Positions 52,171 through 64,000 of a DNA stretch of 64,000 nt are shown here, one piece after another. Made by a program: the position numbers and the translations under genes. Origin of the DNA: Halichoerus grypus (taxonomy: Eukaryota > Chordata > Mammalia > Carnivora > Phocidae); assembly GCF_964656455.1 (NCBI RefSeq), contig NC_135719.1, positions 69,242,283 through 69,306,282 on the forward strand, given 5' to 3'. Every line of letters begins with the position of its first letter. Positions within the stretch are counted from its first letter, which is position 1. Below the pieces are notes generated by a model. The model worked only from the letters and a program-made list of their open reading frames with translations, had not been told where the DNA came from and did not search any database.

Positions 52171-52762
52171 CTAAATATCAAGACAATAACAGGAAAAATT
52201 TGATGAATATCTAGGAGAGAAAAATCTTTCCTTTGAATCTAAAATATTTCTGACTCGATCATAAAACCTGATACCCCACCTGGGAGAATCCAATTTAATA
52301 GCACTTTTACCCATGGATGTCCATGAATTTTTTAAACATTAAACACTCCATCATTTTAAGTGCAAGATTGGTTGAAAGGAAATTGTAAGGAACAAAGTGA
52401 TTTATCCAAGAAATTCAGTAGATAAGAAAGGATATAGCTCTTTAAATAACTCCATAAACATGGGTAGGATTCTCTGGGGCTTCAGACATCTACAGTCAAA
52501 AATACATTCAGAGAAGCTACAATATTATTTCAAGCCCCAAATAATTTCCCTTAGAAAAATATCAACAGCTTACAGTTCACAGAAAGCCCAGTTGATGAGG
52601 AGAAGCAGGATGGCCTTGCTCCCCCTAGATACCAGTATATTTGACCTCCATCAGAAAGTGCAGGGTCCACTTGGCTAAGCGTGCCACATCAGTTTTAGGA
52701 CTAATCATTTCTTTGCTGCAGATACTTCCATGTTTACAAAAACAAATGACCTGTTTTCTCAC
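52171..52762 (-). other. GANC last intron (592 bp)
   Basis: Unique AT-rich sequence; no repeat or coding pattern was recognised. Confidence 0.75.
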
Positions 52763-52866
52763 CAGATGAATGGGTGATCACAGAAGATGGCTGCTTCTTG
52801 AGGCCTAGGACAAAGATCTGCTCCACCACACACTTGCTGGGATAATGACCTCTTTTGTCGGCACAA
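52763..52866 (-). CDS. GANC: GANC exon (second from last)
   Basis: The 104-nt exon has acceptor tattccag and donor gtgaga. It encodes (S)CADKRGHYPSKCVVEQIFVL then GLKKQPSSVITHSS plus G. It aligns with human FADQRGHYPSKCVVEKILVLGFRKEPSSVTTHSS without gaps. Confidence 0.96.
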
Positions 52867-53289
52867 CTGGAATAGATAAAAATGGTATTAGGAAAATGAG
52901 AGGAATAGGGGTTTGGACTGGTTATTAGGTCAACATCCTAGCCTTGGGAGTTCCCCTCCCATCTTTCCCTATGGAGGCATGAACCATATGGTTATCATGT
53001 TTATTAGGATGAAGAGATGGAAACGATGATTCCCTGTGCTGAGGACTGCCTAATCAGTAGACAAACCAGAATCCATTTAACAAGCCATTTGGAGAGAAAT
53101 CACCTAAGGACACTGAAGTCTCAAATGTGACTTGGACACTGCAATCAGATTTTAAGAAATCGGATACTTAATGAATTGCTGAATGGGCAGATAAATGGGA
53201 TTAATCAGAACTTAAACTGAATTTTTTATTTTTTAGAGAGTGAAGAACAGGAGGATGGAGACAATAAGGAAGGAAGGTTCACAGAGGGA

Positions 53290-56205
53290 TTGAAAAATAC
53301 TTCAGAGAAACTCCAGACCAAGATGGCAACATAAGAGGCCCCTGAATTTCCTTCCTCCCACAGATGCACCAAATGTAAAGCTGTGGAGCAATTCCCTCTT
53401 AGAGATACAGAAACTAGCTGAGTGACTCTTATACATCAGGTGACTGAGGAAATAGCCACATCAAATCCGGTAGGAAAGGCTGAAACACGCTCACCGTGAC
53501 CACCACCCCGGGGACAGTGCCATACAATTAGGAGGGGAACTCCCAACTTCTCCCTGAAGAGTGAAAGGTTTGGACCACACTCCTACTGCCCCAGTGTTAA
53601 GGCCCCCACCTGAGGTATGGGACCCCAAATCACCTATCAATAATTACTTTAAGTAACTTGAACTAAATCCTCCAATCAATAGAGACAGAGTTGCTGAATG
53701 GTTAAAAAGTCAAGACTCAACTATATGCTGCCTATAAGAGACCCACTTCAGCTTTAAGGACACATACAGACTGAAAGTGAAGGGATGGAAAATGATATTC
53801 CATGCAAATGGAGACCAAAAAATAGCAGGGGTAGCTAATATTTATATCAGACAAAACAGACTTTATGCCAGAAACTGTAATAAGAGACAACAAAGATAGT
53901 TATATAATGGGTCAATTCACTAAGAGGTTATATAACATTTGTAAGTATTTATGCACCTGGTATTAGAGCACCTAAATATATAAAGCAAATATTAGCAGAT
54001 CTGAAGGTTGAAATAGATGGCAACACAGTAATAGCCGAGGACTTACATACCCCCTTTTCAACAATGGATAGATCATCCAGACAGAAAATCAGTAAGGAAA
54101 ATGTGAACTTAAACTACATGTTATACCAGATAAACTTAATAGATATATATAGAACATTCCATTCAACAGCAGAAAAATACATATCGTTCTCAAGCACACA
54201 TGGAACTTTCTCCAGGACAGACCATACGTTAGACTAAAAACAAGTCTTACCAAATTTAAAAAGACTGAAATTATATTAAGCATCTTTTATGACCATAATG
54301 GTAGGTGAGTAGATATCAATTACAAGAAGAAAACTGGAAAATTCACAAATATATGGAGATTAAATAACATGCCCCTAAATAACCAATGGGTCAAACAAAA
54401 AATTAAAAGGTAAATAAAATATCTTATATTAAAATGGAAATATAATATACCAAAACTTATGGGATGCAGCGAAAGGAATTCTAAGGGGGGAGTTTATAGC
54501 AATAAGTGCCTATATTAAGAAAAAGAAAAATCTTAAACAATCTACCTTTACACCTCGAGGAACTATAAAATGAAGAACAAACTAAGCCCAAAGTTAGTAG
54601 GAGGAAGGAAATTACAAAGATCAGAGTGAAAATAAATGGAACAGAGGCTAAAAAGATCAGTAGGAAAGATCAATGAAACTAAGAGCTAGTTTAAAAAAAA
54701 ATAAACAGAATAGACAAATCTTTAGCTAGACTCACCAACAAAAAAAGAGGGAGGACTCAAATAAAATCAGAAACGTATCACTGTATGTTTACTATACTAG
54801 AATTTAAATAAATAAATAAAATTAGAAATGAAAGAGGAGATGTTATATTTGATACCTCAGAAATACTAAGGATCATAGGAAACTACTATGAACAATTACA
54901 CGCTAATAATATATTGGATAAAATAGAAGAAATGGATAAATTCCTAGAACATACAACCTACCAATACTGAATCATGAAGAAACAGAAAATCTGAACAGAC
55001 CAATTACTAGTAAGGATACTGAATCTGTAAACAAAAAACTGCCAACAAAGAAAAGTCCAGGACCAGATGGCTTCACTGTTGAATTCTATCAAACATTTAA
55101 AGAATATCAATCCTTTTCAAATTCTTCCAAAAAATGGAACACTTCCAAATTCATTTTATGAGGGCAGCATTATCCTGATACTAAAGCTAGCAAGGACAGT
55201 ACAAGAAAAGAAAATTACAGGCCAATATCCTTGAGGAACACAGATGTAGAATTCCTCAACAAAGGACCACACACCATGATCAAGTGGGATTTATTTCTGG
55301 GATACAGAGATGCATCAACATAGGCAAATCAATAAATGTGACACATTACCTTAACAAAAAAGGATAAAAATAATATGATTATTTCAGTAGGTATAGGAAA
55401 AGCATTTGACAAAATTCAACATCCTTTCATGATAAAAACTCAAAAAACTGGGTATAGAAAGAATGTACCTCAGGGCACCTGGATGGCTCAGTGGGTAAAG
55501 TGTCCAACTCTTGATTTTGGCTCAGGTCATGATCTCGGGGTCATGAGGTGGAGCCCCATATTGGGCTCCATGCTGAGTGTGGAGCCCACTTAAGATTCTC
55601 TCTCTCCCTCTGCCCCTTCCCATTCCCATGCTCCTGCTCTCTCTCTCTCAAAAAAAAAAAAAAAGAAAGAAAAAGAAAGAATGTACCACAACTTAATAAA
55701 AGCTGTCTGTGACAAGCCCACAGCTAACATACTCAATGGGGAAAAGCTGAATCAAGATCAGAAACAAGAAAAGGATGCACACTTCTCACCATTTTTGTTT
55801 AACATAGTACTGGACATCTTAGCCAGAGCAATTAGGCAAGAAAAAGAAATAAAAGGCATCTAAATTGGAAAGGAAGAAATAAAATTGTTTGTATTTGCAA
55901 ATGGAAATAGGGAGAGGCTGGTAAAAGGGTACAAACTTTCTGTTATAAGATGAATAAGGTCTGAGTATCTAATGTATAAGATGGTGACCACAGTTGACAA
56001 TACTATATTGTATAACTGAAATTTGCCAACAGAGTAGAACTTAAGTGTTCTCACACACACACAAAAAGTAAATATGTGAGGTGATGGATGAGTTAATTAA
56101 CTTGATGTGGGAATCCTTTTACAGTATATACATGTAGTGACTCACCATGTTGTACACTTTAAATACGTTAGAATTGTGCTTGTCAATTATTTAGTGAAGC
56201 TGAAA
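53290..56205 (+). mobile_element. LINE-1 remnant (antisense to GANC)
   Basis: CCAGACCAAGATGGCAACAT near the left, endonuclease text (TAGACAAAACAGACTTTATG-like), the RT region TCCAGGACCAGATGGCTTCA (PGPDGF motif), then an L1 3' UTR ending near 56,205. Multiple stops and frameshifts. Confidence 0.88.
55470..55673 (+). mobile_element. Can-SINE inside L1
   Basis: Perfect 14-bp target duplication AGAAAGAATGTACC at 55,456-55,469 and 55,674-55,687. Confidence 0.97.
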
Positions 56206-56305
56206 AAAATACTCCATAAATGACCATCAATAATTTAAGTAGTACCTTAAAATATTAGCTGTGTTTTTGAGGATCGCATATTTAAGAAAGCACACAGCTT
56301 TTTAC

Positions 56306-56418
56306 CTGTTGATCAAAACACCTGACAAGAATGAAAACTTCCTGTGCAAGAATTGCTTCTGGTGGAGGTATTGGAATGAATGGCCGTCATCGAGATAGAA
56401 TTCACCCATGGCAGAATC
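56306..56418 (-). CDS. GANC: GANC exon (third from last)
   Basis: The 113-nt exon has acceptor tctccag and donor gtaaaa. It encodes DSAMGEFYLDDGHSFQYLHQ then KQFLHRKFSFLSGVLIN plus AG. The FYLDDGHSFQY block is the GH31 distal-domain signature; human begins GSSVGELYLDDGHSF. Confidence 0.96.
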
Positions 56419-57849
56419 CTGGAGAGTGAAACATAGAAACATAGATAGAGAATGTGCTTATATAATAGCTTACTAGGAAAAGCATGTCACCCCCTAAAGG
56501 AAGTAAAAAATTTGTGAAGAATTTTATTAAACAAAAACTTAATATTCAAGTTGTACAATGTAGTCATATAAATATATACATTCAATACCCATTAGTGAAA
56601 TAATATGAATAAGGAAGTCACGTTAAGAGGAGCTCAAAGAGTTAGATCTTGTTGAAAAAAATTTAAACTACAAAATATGGTCAGTGGCATAGGTGGCTTC
56701 TTTGAAAAAAGTTCACAGAATGAAACTAAAGCTAAAAAAATTTAGTATATAATGGATGAGATTAGCTATCTTTAGAAGCCCTCCACTTACAGGATAGCAT
56801 CTAGCTCCTATTTCCTTTCAGTAGGAGGACCCCTCTGGCATGTCAAATAAAGTCACAGCAGGCCAATGGCCGTTTACTGTTCATTGACAATGCTTGATGT
56901 GCTATGGATCTTGAGTCTCTTGTATTTATTCTGTGGTCTGAGGCTTGTAATTTGGCCCAATAAGAATGTCTAAGTGAAACAGATGGGAAAGCAAGCTTAA
57001 TTATTTTATATTTGCATAAGAGTACGAATTTGTGTTCAGTCCTGTAGAAGAGGAAGAGTTTGTGTTGGTACTATAGGTGGGCAAATGGACAGGAAAGGAG
57101 TCTGCTATAGGTTTCATTTGGCTCAAAATATCTTCTAAAGGGGTGCCTGGGTGGCTCAGATGGTTAAGCGTCTGCCTTCGGCTCAGGTCATGATCCCAGG
57201 GTCCTGGGATCGAGCCCCGCATCAGGCTCCCTGCTCAGTGGGGAGCCTGCTTCTCCCTCTCCCTTTGCCTCTCTCCCTGCTCATGCTCTCTCTCTCTCTG
57301 TATCTGTGTGTCTCAAATGAATAAATAAAATCTTAAAAAAAAAAAAAAATCTTCTAAAAAGGACATACAAATTCTGGATCCTTCTGAGCTTTACCCCAGA
57401 TCTTAGTTGTTTGAGCCATCTGATGAGAACAGAGTCATTGTGTGGGGCTGGTGTTCCTGAAATGTTGCATAGATATAGGCACCTTTTTATAGGAGACTGA
57501 GTTTTAGGGCTAATCCATGTGGCAGGCTGACTAGGCCCAATGGTCAATTAGTCCAGTGGTAATCAATGACAAGCTGCAGAGCACCAAGGGTCACAGTGCC
57601 CCGGAGGAAATTTTTATCATTTCTAGTTCTTAGAGTTCTCTTCAGAACAATTCCAGAAAAGCCAGGTAAGCTGGACAATGATTCAGAAGTGATTCAAAAC
57701 TTTGATTTCTAGAAAAACATCAGAAGCACCCATCCCATCACTGGGGCTTATCATTTTTACATAGTGTCACATACTCAAGAGGCCACTACTCCTGTAAAGA
57801 GATAAAGTAGTAACGAATGAGATGTGTAAAGGTAACATTTTCCAAATAC
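56419..57849 (-). other. GANC intron (1.4 kb)
   Basis: Contains one plus-strand Can-SINE (57,140-57,348). The rest is unique sequence without coding signal. Confidence 0.8.
57140..57348 (+). mobile_element. Can-SINE
   Basis: Near-consensus plus copy; target duplication ATCTTCTAAA at 57,130-57,139 and 57,349-57,358. Confidence 0.96.
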
Positions 57850-57963
57850 CTTAGTGCTTAGAGCCACCCGGAGTCCATATGGGGAATCAGTCATGTAGCC
57901 TGTGGATTTTCCTATAGTCGTCTTTATTGGTATTATACTTCCACCTCGCTGAAATACCGGTAT
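57850..57963 (-). CDS. GANC: GANC exon (fourth from last)
   Basis: The 114-nt (38-codon) exon has acceptor gttatag and donor gtattt. It encodes IPVFQRGGSIIPIKTTIGKS then TGYMTDSPYGLRVALSTK. IPVFQRGGSIIP is a strongly conserved GH31 motif. Both ends are phase 0. Confidence 0.96.
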
Positions 57964-59961
57964 CTATAACAGAACAATACGCTCAGGGAAGGAGTATTCA
58001 TAGAAAGCAATTTCAATGTAGAATCTAAAAATATTTCATTATACAAGACTCCCATTCTTTACAAGTATAGACTCAAAGGTGAAAGAAATTTGTGAGCACA
58101 CAGATGGAAAATATGGAAGCCATGGCATTAAAAGGAAAAGAGTTCCAAGACTAAAAAGTGGTCCCTTTTTTAATTATCAGGGAAACTTCTCACCCTTCAT
58201 CAATTTGTTATCTATTCTGCCTATCCTATCAGTAGTTCCTATTTTGTATTTTTAATTTTCTTGCCAAATAATACACGTATTTATTTCTAGGGCCCTGCTA
58301 AGGAGTGAGTTTTTGTGCCTGTGTAAGTAGGCCCACATGTATGTATGTGTGCATATAAAATATTATGGTTTCTTGGTTTCAGGGAGATGACTCTGTCCTT
58401 ACTAGAGTCTACACTCTTCCTGCTCCCTGCTTCCCTGAATCACCAGGGTGACGGACTCAATTCTGAGAGTAAATTTGTGAAACTTCTGTTGTAGAGGCCA
58501 CCAAAGACACCTGAAGTGACTCTAACCACAGGGTTATAAGCATGGCCCATACCTATGGTTCTGGAATGGCATTCCCAGTAAGGAAAGCCCAGGAAATTTC
58601 CTGCGTCCCCATACAATCCTCTGTAAGGAAGCTCTTTGGATCATACGGGGGCTTGTACTTCGCTCTGAGTACAAGAGGGAAAAAAGTACAAGAATATAAG
58701 TGAAGTTGGGAGTGACGGTGGAGTAGTTAAGATGTCCATCCTCTGACTCACAGTTGGCAGCAAGAAGTAAAGCACATTTATCTCCCCCTCATCAACCAAT
58801 CACTTCTTCTTTTCTTTTTTCCCCAAAGACCGAGGTAGTAAGTTAGTAAAGAATGGGCTCTGAAGTGGGAGTGCAGCTGACCTGGGGTCTTATCTCAGTT
58901 CTGCCACAATCTAGCCACAGCCCCGGACAAGTAATTTAACTTCTCTGAACTCAGTTTCTTCACCTGTAAGCACGAGGGATTGGAGTAGATGAATGTTAAG
59001 GTCTCTTTTAGATCTGAAAGTTGACATCTGAAATCGTTTCATTATGGAGTTCATACTACTGATAACAGCTTTAAAAAATAACGTCAATATATCTGTATTA
59101 ATCCTAACACTACTTAGGGTCTGCAGTAGTGGTTGTGATTTAGCGGCAAGAGCAAACTTCCCTTCACAAGTTCAGTCTGGATGGACCCCCTTGACTCTAC
59201 CATCGTAACTGACAGCCTTCCCTTGGGCCTAGAGGGCCAGGGTTACAACTGAAAACTCATGTTTTGTGACTTGGTCCTGTAGGAGGACATTCTGTATGGT
59301 GTGTGTGATGACCGCCATTTTTACTCCGTTTTCAGAGTTATTATTTTTCTTAGGCGTACAAATGGAAATATATGGGGAAGAGCTGTTTGTCCTTGACGCT
59401 TCATACTGTGAAATCAGGCTATATGTGGATACTTTTATCTCACGTTTTCACGGCTTTATTGGTATAATTCACATGCCATACAACTCACCCATTTAAGGTG
59501 TACAATTAAATGTTTTTAATTAGAACACTAATGCCCTTGGTTCTTTCTATGTAGGCATATGGTATGGACTGAATGTGTCCCCCCAAAATTCATATGTTGA
59601 AGCCCCAACCACCAATGTGACTGTATTTGGAGATAGGGCCTTGAAAGAGGTAATTAAGGTTAAATGAGGTCAGAAAGTGGGGCCTTAACTGATAGGATTA
59701 GTGTCTATAAGAAGAGACATTAAGAGAGCTCACTCTCTCCCTCTGCCACGTGAGGACACAGCCAGAAGGTGGCTGCCTACATGTCAGGAAGAGAGTCCTC
59801 ACTAGGAAGTGAATTGTTGGCACCTTCATCTGGGACATCTAGAACTGTGAGAAAATAAACTTCTGTTGGTTAAGCCACCCTGTCTGTGGTATTTTATGGT
59901 GGCAGCCCAAGCAGACGGATATAACACAACAGGTAAAAATAACAGCCTGAAAATGACTTAC
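57964..59961 (-). other. GANC intron (2.0 kb)
   Basis: A MIR-like fossil at about 58,860-59,010 and a MaLR LTR at 59,560-59,929. 57,964-58,850 holds nothing recognised. Confidence 0.75.
59560..59929 (+). mobile_element. MaLR LTR (MST/MLT1-like)
   Basis: TATGGACTGAATGTGTCCCC, AAAATTCATATGTTGAAGCC, CTGCCACGTGAGGACACAGC, GAACTGTGAGAAAATAAACT and TGTTGGTTAAGCCACC form the textbook MaLR LTR order. It is a solo LTR; no internal sequence is attached. Confidence 0.85.
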
Positions 59962-60036
59962 GGTGTCTAAGGCTACCGGGATCTTCACAGTACGTGCCCC
60001 TTCCCAATGAGCAAATGTTTTATAGTCATACCAGAC
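59962..60036 (-). CDS. GANC: GANC exon (fifth from last)
   Basis: The 75-nt exon has acceptor cctttccag and donor gtaagt. It encodes VWYDYKTFAHWEGARTVKIP then VALDT. Human has WEGGCTVKIP at the same place. It is the start of the proximal C-terminal domain of GH31 enzymes (WYDY motif). Phase 0 on both sides. A MaLR LTR ends about 33 bp beyond the donor. Confidence 0.96.
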
Positions 60037-61239
60037 CTGGAAAGGAACAGACCCTAATGAAAAAGAGTATATGAGCAAGTCTGCTCACGATCTCATTATT
60101 CAGTAAAGCATTCATTTATCTGGATTTCAAGTAACCAGAATGCTAAAATAAGTATAATTTAAAAAAAAATCTTAAGTAGAAGTTAGCAAGAACATATGTT
60201 TTTAAGAAGACCCCAAAAGGACTAACCTAGTACTGTGATGGATTAAGTTCACTAAAAGGCCATTCATTTGTCCATCCATCCATCCAAATTATTTACCCAA
60301 CAACCTACCACATGCCCAGCACTGCTGGGCACGCATGAGTGAACAGAAAGACAGAGTTCCTGCCCTCATGGATTTTATAGTCTGGTTGTCTTATAAACTT
60401 AATGTGTTTATAGTAAAAAAGATGATGGAAGAAAGAAAAAGCAGTAACAAGGAAGAAAAGCACATTGTGAGCAAATAAATTACAAATGAGGCAGGAGAAA
60501 AGGGAAGTGTCAGAGAAGGACATAGACCCAGGAGAAAGACAAATGGAAACTTGGATCGCTACTATAGTATCATTTTTTAGCAGAGTACAATTCAGGGACA
60601 AGGTTCAAATTCTTATCTGGGATCCTGGTCAAGGCGGTTTAGTTGCTGAAGTACCAAGAAGGTCCTACAGAGTAATTTGATAGGACAAATCCTTAAGACA
60701 TCACCACCACCAGCAGCAGCATGGAAACAAAAACCTCTTTTTCTCTTTTTTAGCCCTGTATGATTTCTGGCAGCCACAGTCTATTTCACAAGGTCACCTC
60801 CTGGGATTACCACATCCTTTCTAGAGCTGCCCTGTCCCGCAGTGAAGGTGAGAGGGCTGTGGCCTGACCATCGTCAGCTCCAGTGAACTCTCAATTCAAC
60901 AGGATCAACCCCACCTTGTCTCTGTATTATCTTTGGCTGGATCCAATTTGCTAATGTTTTATCAAAGATTTCTGTGTCTGTGTTTATGGGAGATATTGTC
61001 TTAGCTTTCTTTGACAAATTCCAGTAGCTTCAGATAGAGTAGTGGGAGTGAAAGGTAAAAAATAAAACAAAACAAAAAAATGGACTTAAATAAGATTTTG
61101 GGATTACCTGTCTACCATTTCCAGAACTAATCAGAGTAAGAGGTATATGTATAGGGTGTGTACTCTGATGCTATACACAAAGGTCCCCAGCCTTGGAAGA
61201 GTAAAACTGGTATAAAGTACTATGTAGATCAGACCTAGT

Positions 61240-61650
61240 GCTCAGTCACCAAGCTCCTCAGCAAGTACTTACTGAAGGCCTACTACCTGTCAGGTACCCT
61301 TCTAGATGCTGGGGATAGAGAGTGAACATAACAGAGGAAAATCACTGCCCTTAAGAAGCTAACATTCTAATGGGAGAGAAAGATCATCAACAAAACATAT
61401 CAGTAAATATCTAGAATGTTAAAGGTGTCGGGTTCTGTGGGAAAAATGAAGGATGAAGGGGGGCTGGACAGTACTGGCGCAGTGGGAGTGGTCTGTAATC
61501 TTAACTAGGTGGTCAGAGAAGGCCTCACTGAGAAAAAGCTATTCGAGCAAAGACTTCAAATAGAGGGAATGGGCCATCTAGAAATATGGGGAAGAGTGAC
61601 AACGAGTAACTGTAGGTAGCCCCCTTGCACAGTGTGATGTGGGACTAGCT
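61240..61650. other. Old interspersed repeat, family unassigned
   Basis: TACTTACTGAAGGCCTACTA, GATGCTGGGGATAGAGAGTG and GTGGTCAGAGAAGGCCTCAC recur in many mammalian introns. It is the same family as parts of 39.3-39.7 and 60.28-60.48 kb. Confidence 0.55.
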
Positions 61651-62119
61651 AACTGGTGAGGTAAAAATCTGGCAAGAAATGGCTTGGCTCATCTACCTAG
61701 GGTTTTGAAGATGTAGTGAGAGAAACAATCACAGAACACTCAGGGAAATAGTGTTGAAGGAATATGTTATACAGTCATTGCAGTGTGCTTGCAATGATGA
61801 TAGGTCATTAATAAAATGTTTTTATTAATTAAAAAATTAATTAAAAAATTAATCTGTGGCTACGTCAGAAGGGGAGCTAGTTCCTCTTAATGGGAGCCTA
61901 CTGCTTTGTTAAAATCGACTTGAGAAACTCTCAGTGAAGTGCTTGGCAGGACAATTTATTTAGCTGTTGTTGTATTTAACCTTTTTCTCAGGTTTTTACT
62001 TGGTGGGGGAACCTTTATAAGGAGCCCTCATCTTCAGAACTACAAATTACTTGAGAAACCAAGAGGAAAGAACATAATTGATGAACATTCTGGAGAAAAG
62101 CCTGGGTACTGTCATATCA

Positions 62120-62600
62120 ATAAAGACAAGCGTAGTGGGCTGAAGTGGCCCCTCAAAAAGTTATATGCACTTCCTAATACTGGGAAGGAGTGAATATTAC
62201 TTTCTATGGTAACAAATTTGATTAAATTAAGGATCTTGAGATTAGAAGATTATCTGGGATTATCCAGGTGGGTCCTAAATGTCATCACATCACCCATAAG
62301 AGCAACAGAAGAGGAGACACAGACGCACAGAGAAGGCGCGTGAAGACGGAGGCGTAGATTGGAGTGACGTGACGTGGCTGCAGAGCCAGGAACCACAAGG
62401 ACGGCGGGCGGCCGCCAGAAGCCAGGACAGAGCCATGGAAGAGATGCTCCCTCAGGACTGCTAGAAGGAACCAAGCCTGCCGACACCCTGGTTTGGGGCT
62501 TCAAGCCTCCAGAACTGGGAGAGGATACATTTGTGTTGTTTTAAGCCACCAGGTTTGTGGTAAGTTGTGACAGTGGCCTCAGGAAACTAGCACAAGCAAA
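62120..62600 (+). mobile_element. MaLR LTR (MLT1-like)
   Basis: AAGGATCTTGAGATTAGAAG, ATTATCTGGGATTATCCAGG, TCCAGAACTGGGAGAGGATA and TTGTGTTGTTTTAAGCCACC follow the MLT1 layout. Solo LTR, degraded. Confidence 0.8.
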
Positions 62601-62749
62601 CACACAAAGCTGGATGGACAGAGACCACTGGCACCGGTGTTTCACGGTATTGCCACGCCAGCACTGGACAGTCCCAAGCAGCGAGCATGGCCGGGCTCAG
62701 CGACCTCACCACCTGCCTAGACAGTCCAGGAATAGATATATATATATTT

Positions 62750-63350
62750 TTTAATTTAAACTTTAGTTAATGTATAGTGTAATATTGGTTTCAGGGGTCG
62801 AATTTAGTGATTTACCACTTACATACAACACCCAGTGCTCATCACAGCAAGTGCCCTCCTTAAAGCCCATCCTCCATCTAGCCCATCCCCCACCCACGTC
62901 CCTCCATGACCCCTCAGTTTGTTCTCTGTAGTTAAGTCTCCCATGGTTTGCTTCCCTCTCCCTTTTTCCCCCATCCCGTATGTTCTTCTGTTTTATTTCT
63001 TAAATTCCACATATGAGTGAAATCATTTGCTATTTGTCTTTCTCTGATTGACTTATTTCGCTTAGCATAATACACTATAGTTCCATCCACGTCATTGAAA
63101 ATTTCAAGATTTCAATTTTTTGATGGCTGTATATATATACCACATCTTCTTTATCCATTCATCTGTCAATGGACACCTGGGCTCTTTCCATAGTGTGGCT
63201 ATCATGGACATTGCTACTATAAACATCAGGGTGCATGTGCCCCTTCAAATCACTATGTTTGTATCCTTTGGATAAATACCTAATAGTGCAGTAGGTGGGT
63301 CACAGGGTAGTTCTATTTTTAACTTTTTGAGGAGCCTCCATACTGTTTTC
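62750..63350 (-). mobile_element. LINE-1 3' end
   Basis: The same antisense carnivore L1 terminus as at 35.6 kb: TTTAGTTAATGTATAGTGTA ... CATACTGTTTTCCAGAGTC, read on the minus strand as ORF2 end plus 3' UTR. Confidence 0.87.
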
Positions 63351-64000
63351 CAGAGTCAGTCCGTCTCACATCAGTTTGGTAACCTTCATGCCTCCTCCCC
63401 CTGCCTGTAGAAGCCTGTGGTGATGCTCCAGTGCTCAAGGACTCTCTCCAGGATCTGTCTCCTCCTTGCTCCCCATTCCATATCCTCTTTTCCTGGTCTG
63501 GTGCCCCGAGTTTCTGCCCTGCCTCTTCTCCTGGCCCCTCTGCATATATCCTTGGTCTGTCCCTGGAGGCTGTGGCTGTTCTTCTCCATGGCCCTCTGCT
63601 CTGCAGCCCAGGGGCTAATCCTACCTCTTCCCTGGGCCCTGCCTGGGTTCAATGCCCTGGGTTCCAGCAGTGCAGGATGATATTTTATACTGTGATAATA
63701 ATCAATGACAATAACCAACAAAAGAGCTGGGAGGCTAGAGGAGCATAAAGGAAAGTCACCACTCTTACTTTTTACCCACTTTGGTGAGTGTCTGGAGACC
63801 AGGTTTTGGTACCAAAAACTTAGAATTTAGATAGAGCCAGAAACAAAGAGCAAAGTCTTTCTTACTTATGCTTCCCCCCAGCGACTGATACCTCTTAGCA
63901 GACTAAAAATTTCTTCCTGTGTTTACAAGGAGTCACTTACACAAGTCCAAGTGTGAAGGTAAAGAACCATGCTGACCTTCCTCGGTGTTCTCCCTATTCA

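Larger units (their letters stand above)
52867..56305 (-). other. GANC intron holding an L1
   Basis: Mostly filled by a plus-strand LINE-1 (53,290-56,205) with a nested SINE; short unique flanks. Confidence 0.85.
52061..60036 (-). other. GANC: GANC gene, last five coding exons
   Basis: GANC is neutral alpha-glucosidase C, a glycoside hydrolase family 31 enzyme that releases glucose from alpha-1,4-linked glucans. Five minus-strand exons (75, 114, 113, 104 and 110 nt) join in frame to give the last 171 residues and a TGA stop. They correspond to the distal beta-sandwich domain; the catalytic barrel is encoded right of the window. GANC is followed by CAPN3 in the same direction, as in human. 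Confidence 0.95.
60037..64000 (-). other. GANC intron, right part of window
   Basis: The preceding exon (ending ...FLPGSNE in human) was looked for and not found, so this intron exceeds 3.9 kb. It contains old repeats at 60.28-60.48 and 61.24-61.65 kb, a MaLR LTR (62.12-62.60 kb) and an L1 3' end (62.75-63.35 kb). 60.6-61.2 and 63.36-64.0 kb show no recognised element. Confidence 0.7.

Noticed and set aside
53290..56205. Protein-coding gene with a reverse transcriptase motif (PGPDGF)
   Set aside because: It is a LINE-1 ORF2 with many stops, frameshifts and a nested SINE; not a functional gene.
63386..63721. Open frames of about 100 codons on both strands
   Set aside because: GC-moderate intronic sequence with overlapping frames on both strands, no conserved motif and no splice context.
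63960..64000. GANC exon at the right edge (minus-strand ...ENTEEG|gtcagc)
   Set aside because: The few codons before the GT do not match any segment of GANC that should precede the VWYDYK exon; treated as intron.

Overview
This window is ordinary mammalian nuclear DNA, not a prokaryotic, phage or plasmid segment. It is littered with tRNA-Lys-derived SINEs of the carnivore type (Can-SINE/SINEC: box-A head GGGCGCCTGGGTGGCTCAG, TC-rich middle, A-rich tail). The subfamily consensus seen here (GACAGAGAGAGACACAGCGAGAG... CCGAAGGCAGACGCTTAAC) points to a caniform, probably arctoid carnivore (bear, pinniped or mustelid side). The species-level part is inference.

Two protein-coding genes lie on the minus strand, head to tail. 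From 60,036 down to 52,061 are the last five coding exons of GANC (neutral alpha-glucosidase C, GH31), giving the C-terminal 171 residues and the stop. From about 41,555 down past the left edge is CAPN3 (muscle calpain-3/p94). Its exons 1 to 15 are all present with intact GT-AG splice sites. They add up to 1,800 coding bases (codons 1-600), exactly the length expected from human CAPN3. The window begins inside intron 15, so exon 16 and the penta-EF-hand exons are off the left edge. The microexons (12 bp exon 12, 18 bp exon 15) were located by sequence.

The 22.5 kb intron 1 (18,471-40,943) holds a second, intact first exon (AX1, 26,895-27,143). In other mammals this exon starts the lens/retina isoforms Lp82/Rt88. 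It has its own compact promoter-like module with a TATA-like box, a perfect octamer and a Maf half-site. The muscle promoter upstream of exon 1 carries a perfect MEF2 site at 41,605-41,614.

The rest is repeat-rich intron and intergenic sequence: about 40 SINE copies, many with clear target-site duplications; LINE-1 remnants (23.1-26.3, 30.8-32.9, 35.6-36.2, 37.2-38.1, 48.2-49.4, 53.3-56.2 and 62.8-63.4 kb); MIR, L2, MER5 and Tigger fossils; two MaLR LTRs inside GANC introns; and a minus-strand solo LTR near 44.6-45.1 kb. No RNA genes, CRISPR arrays or novel defence-like systems were seen. The most interesting points are the intact AX1 exon with its promoter, two SINEs inserted serially at one target site, a 38-bp perfect SINE foldback, and a tandem SINE dimer.
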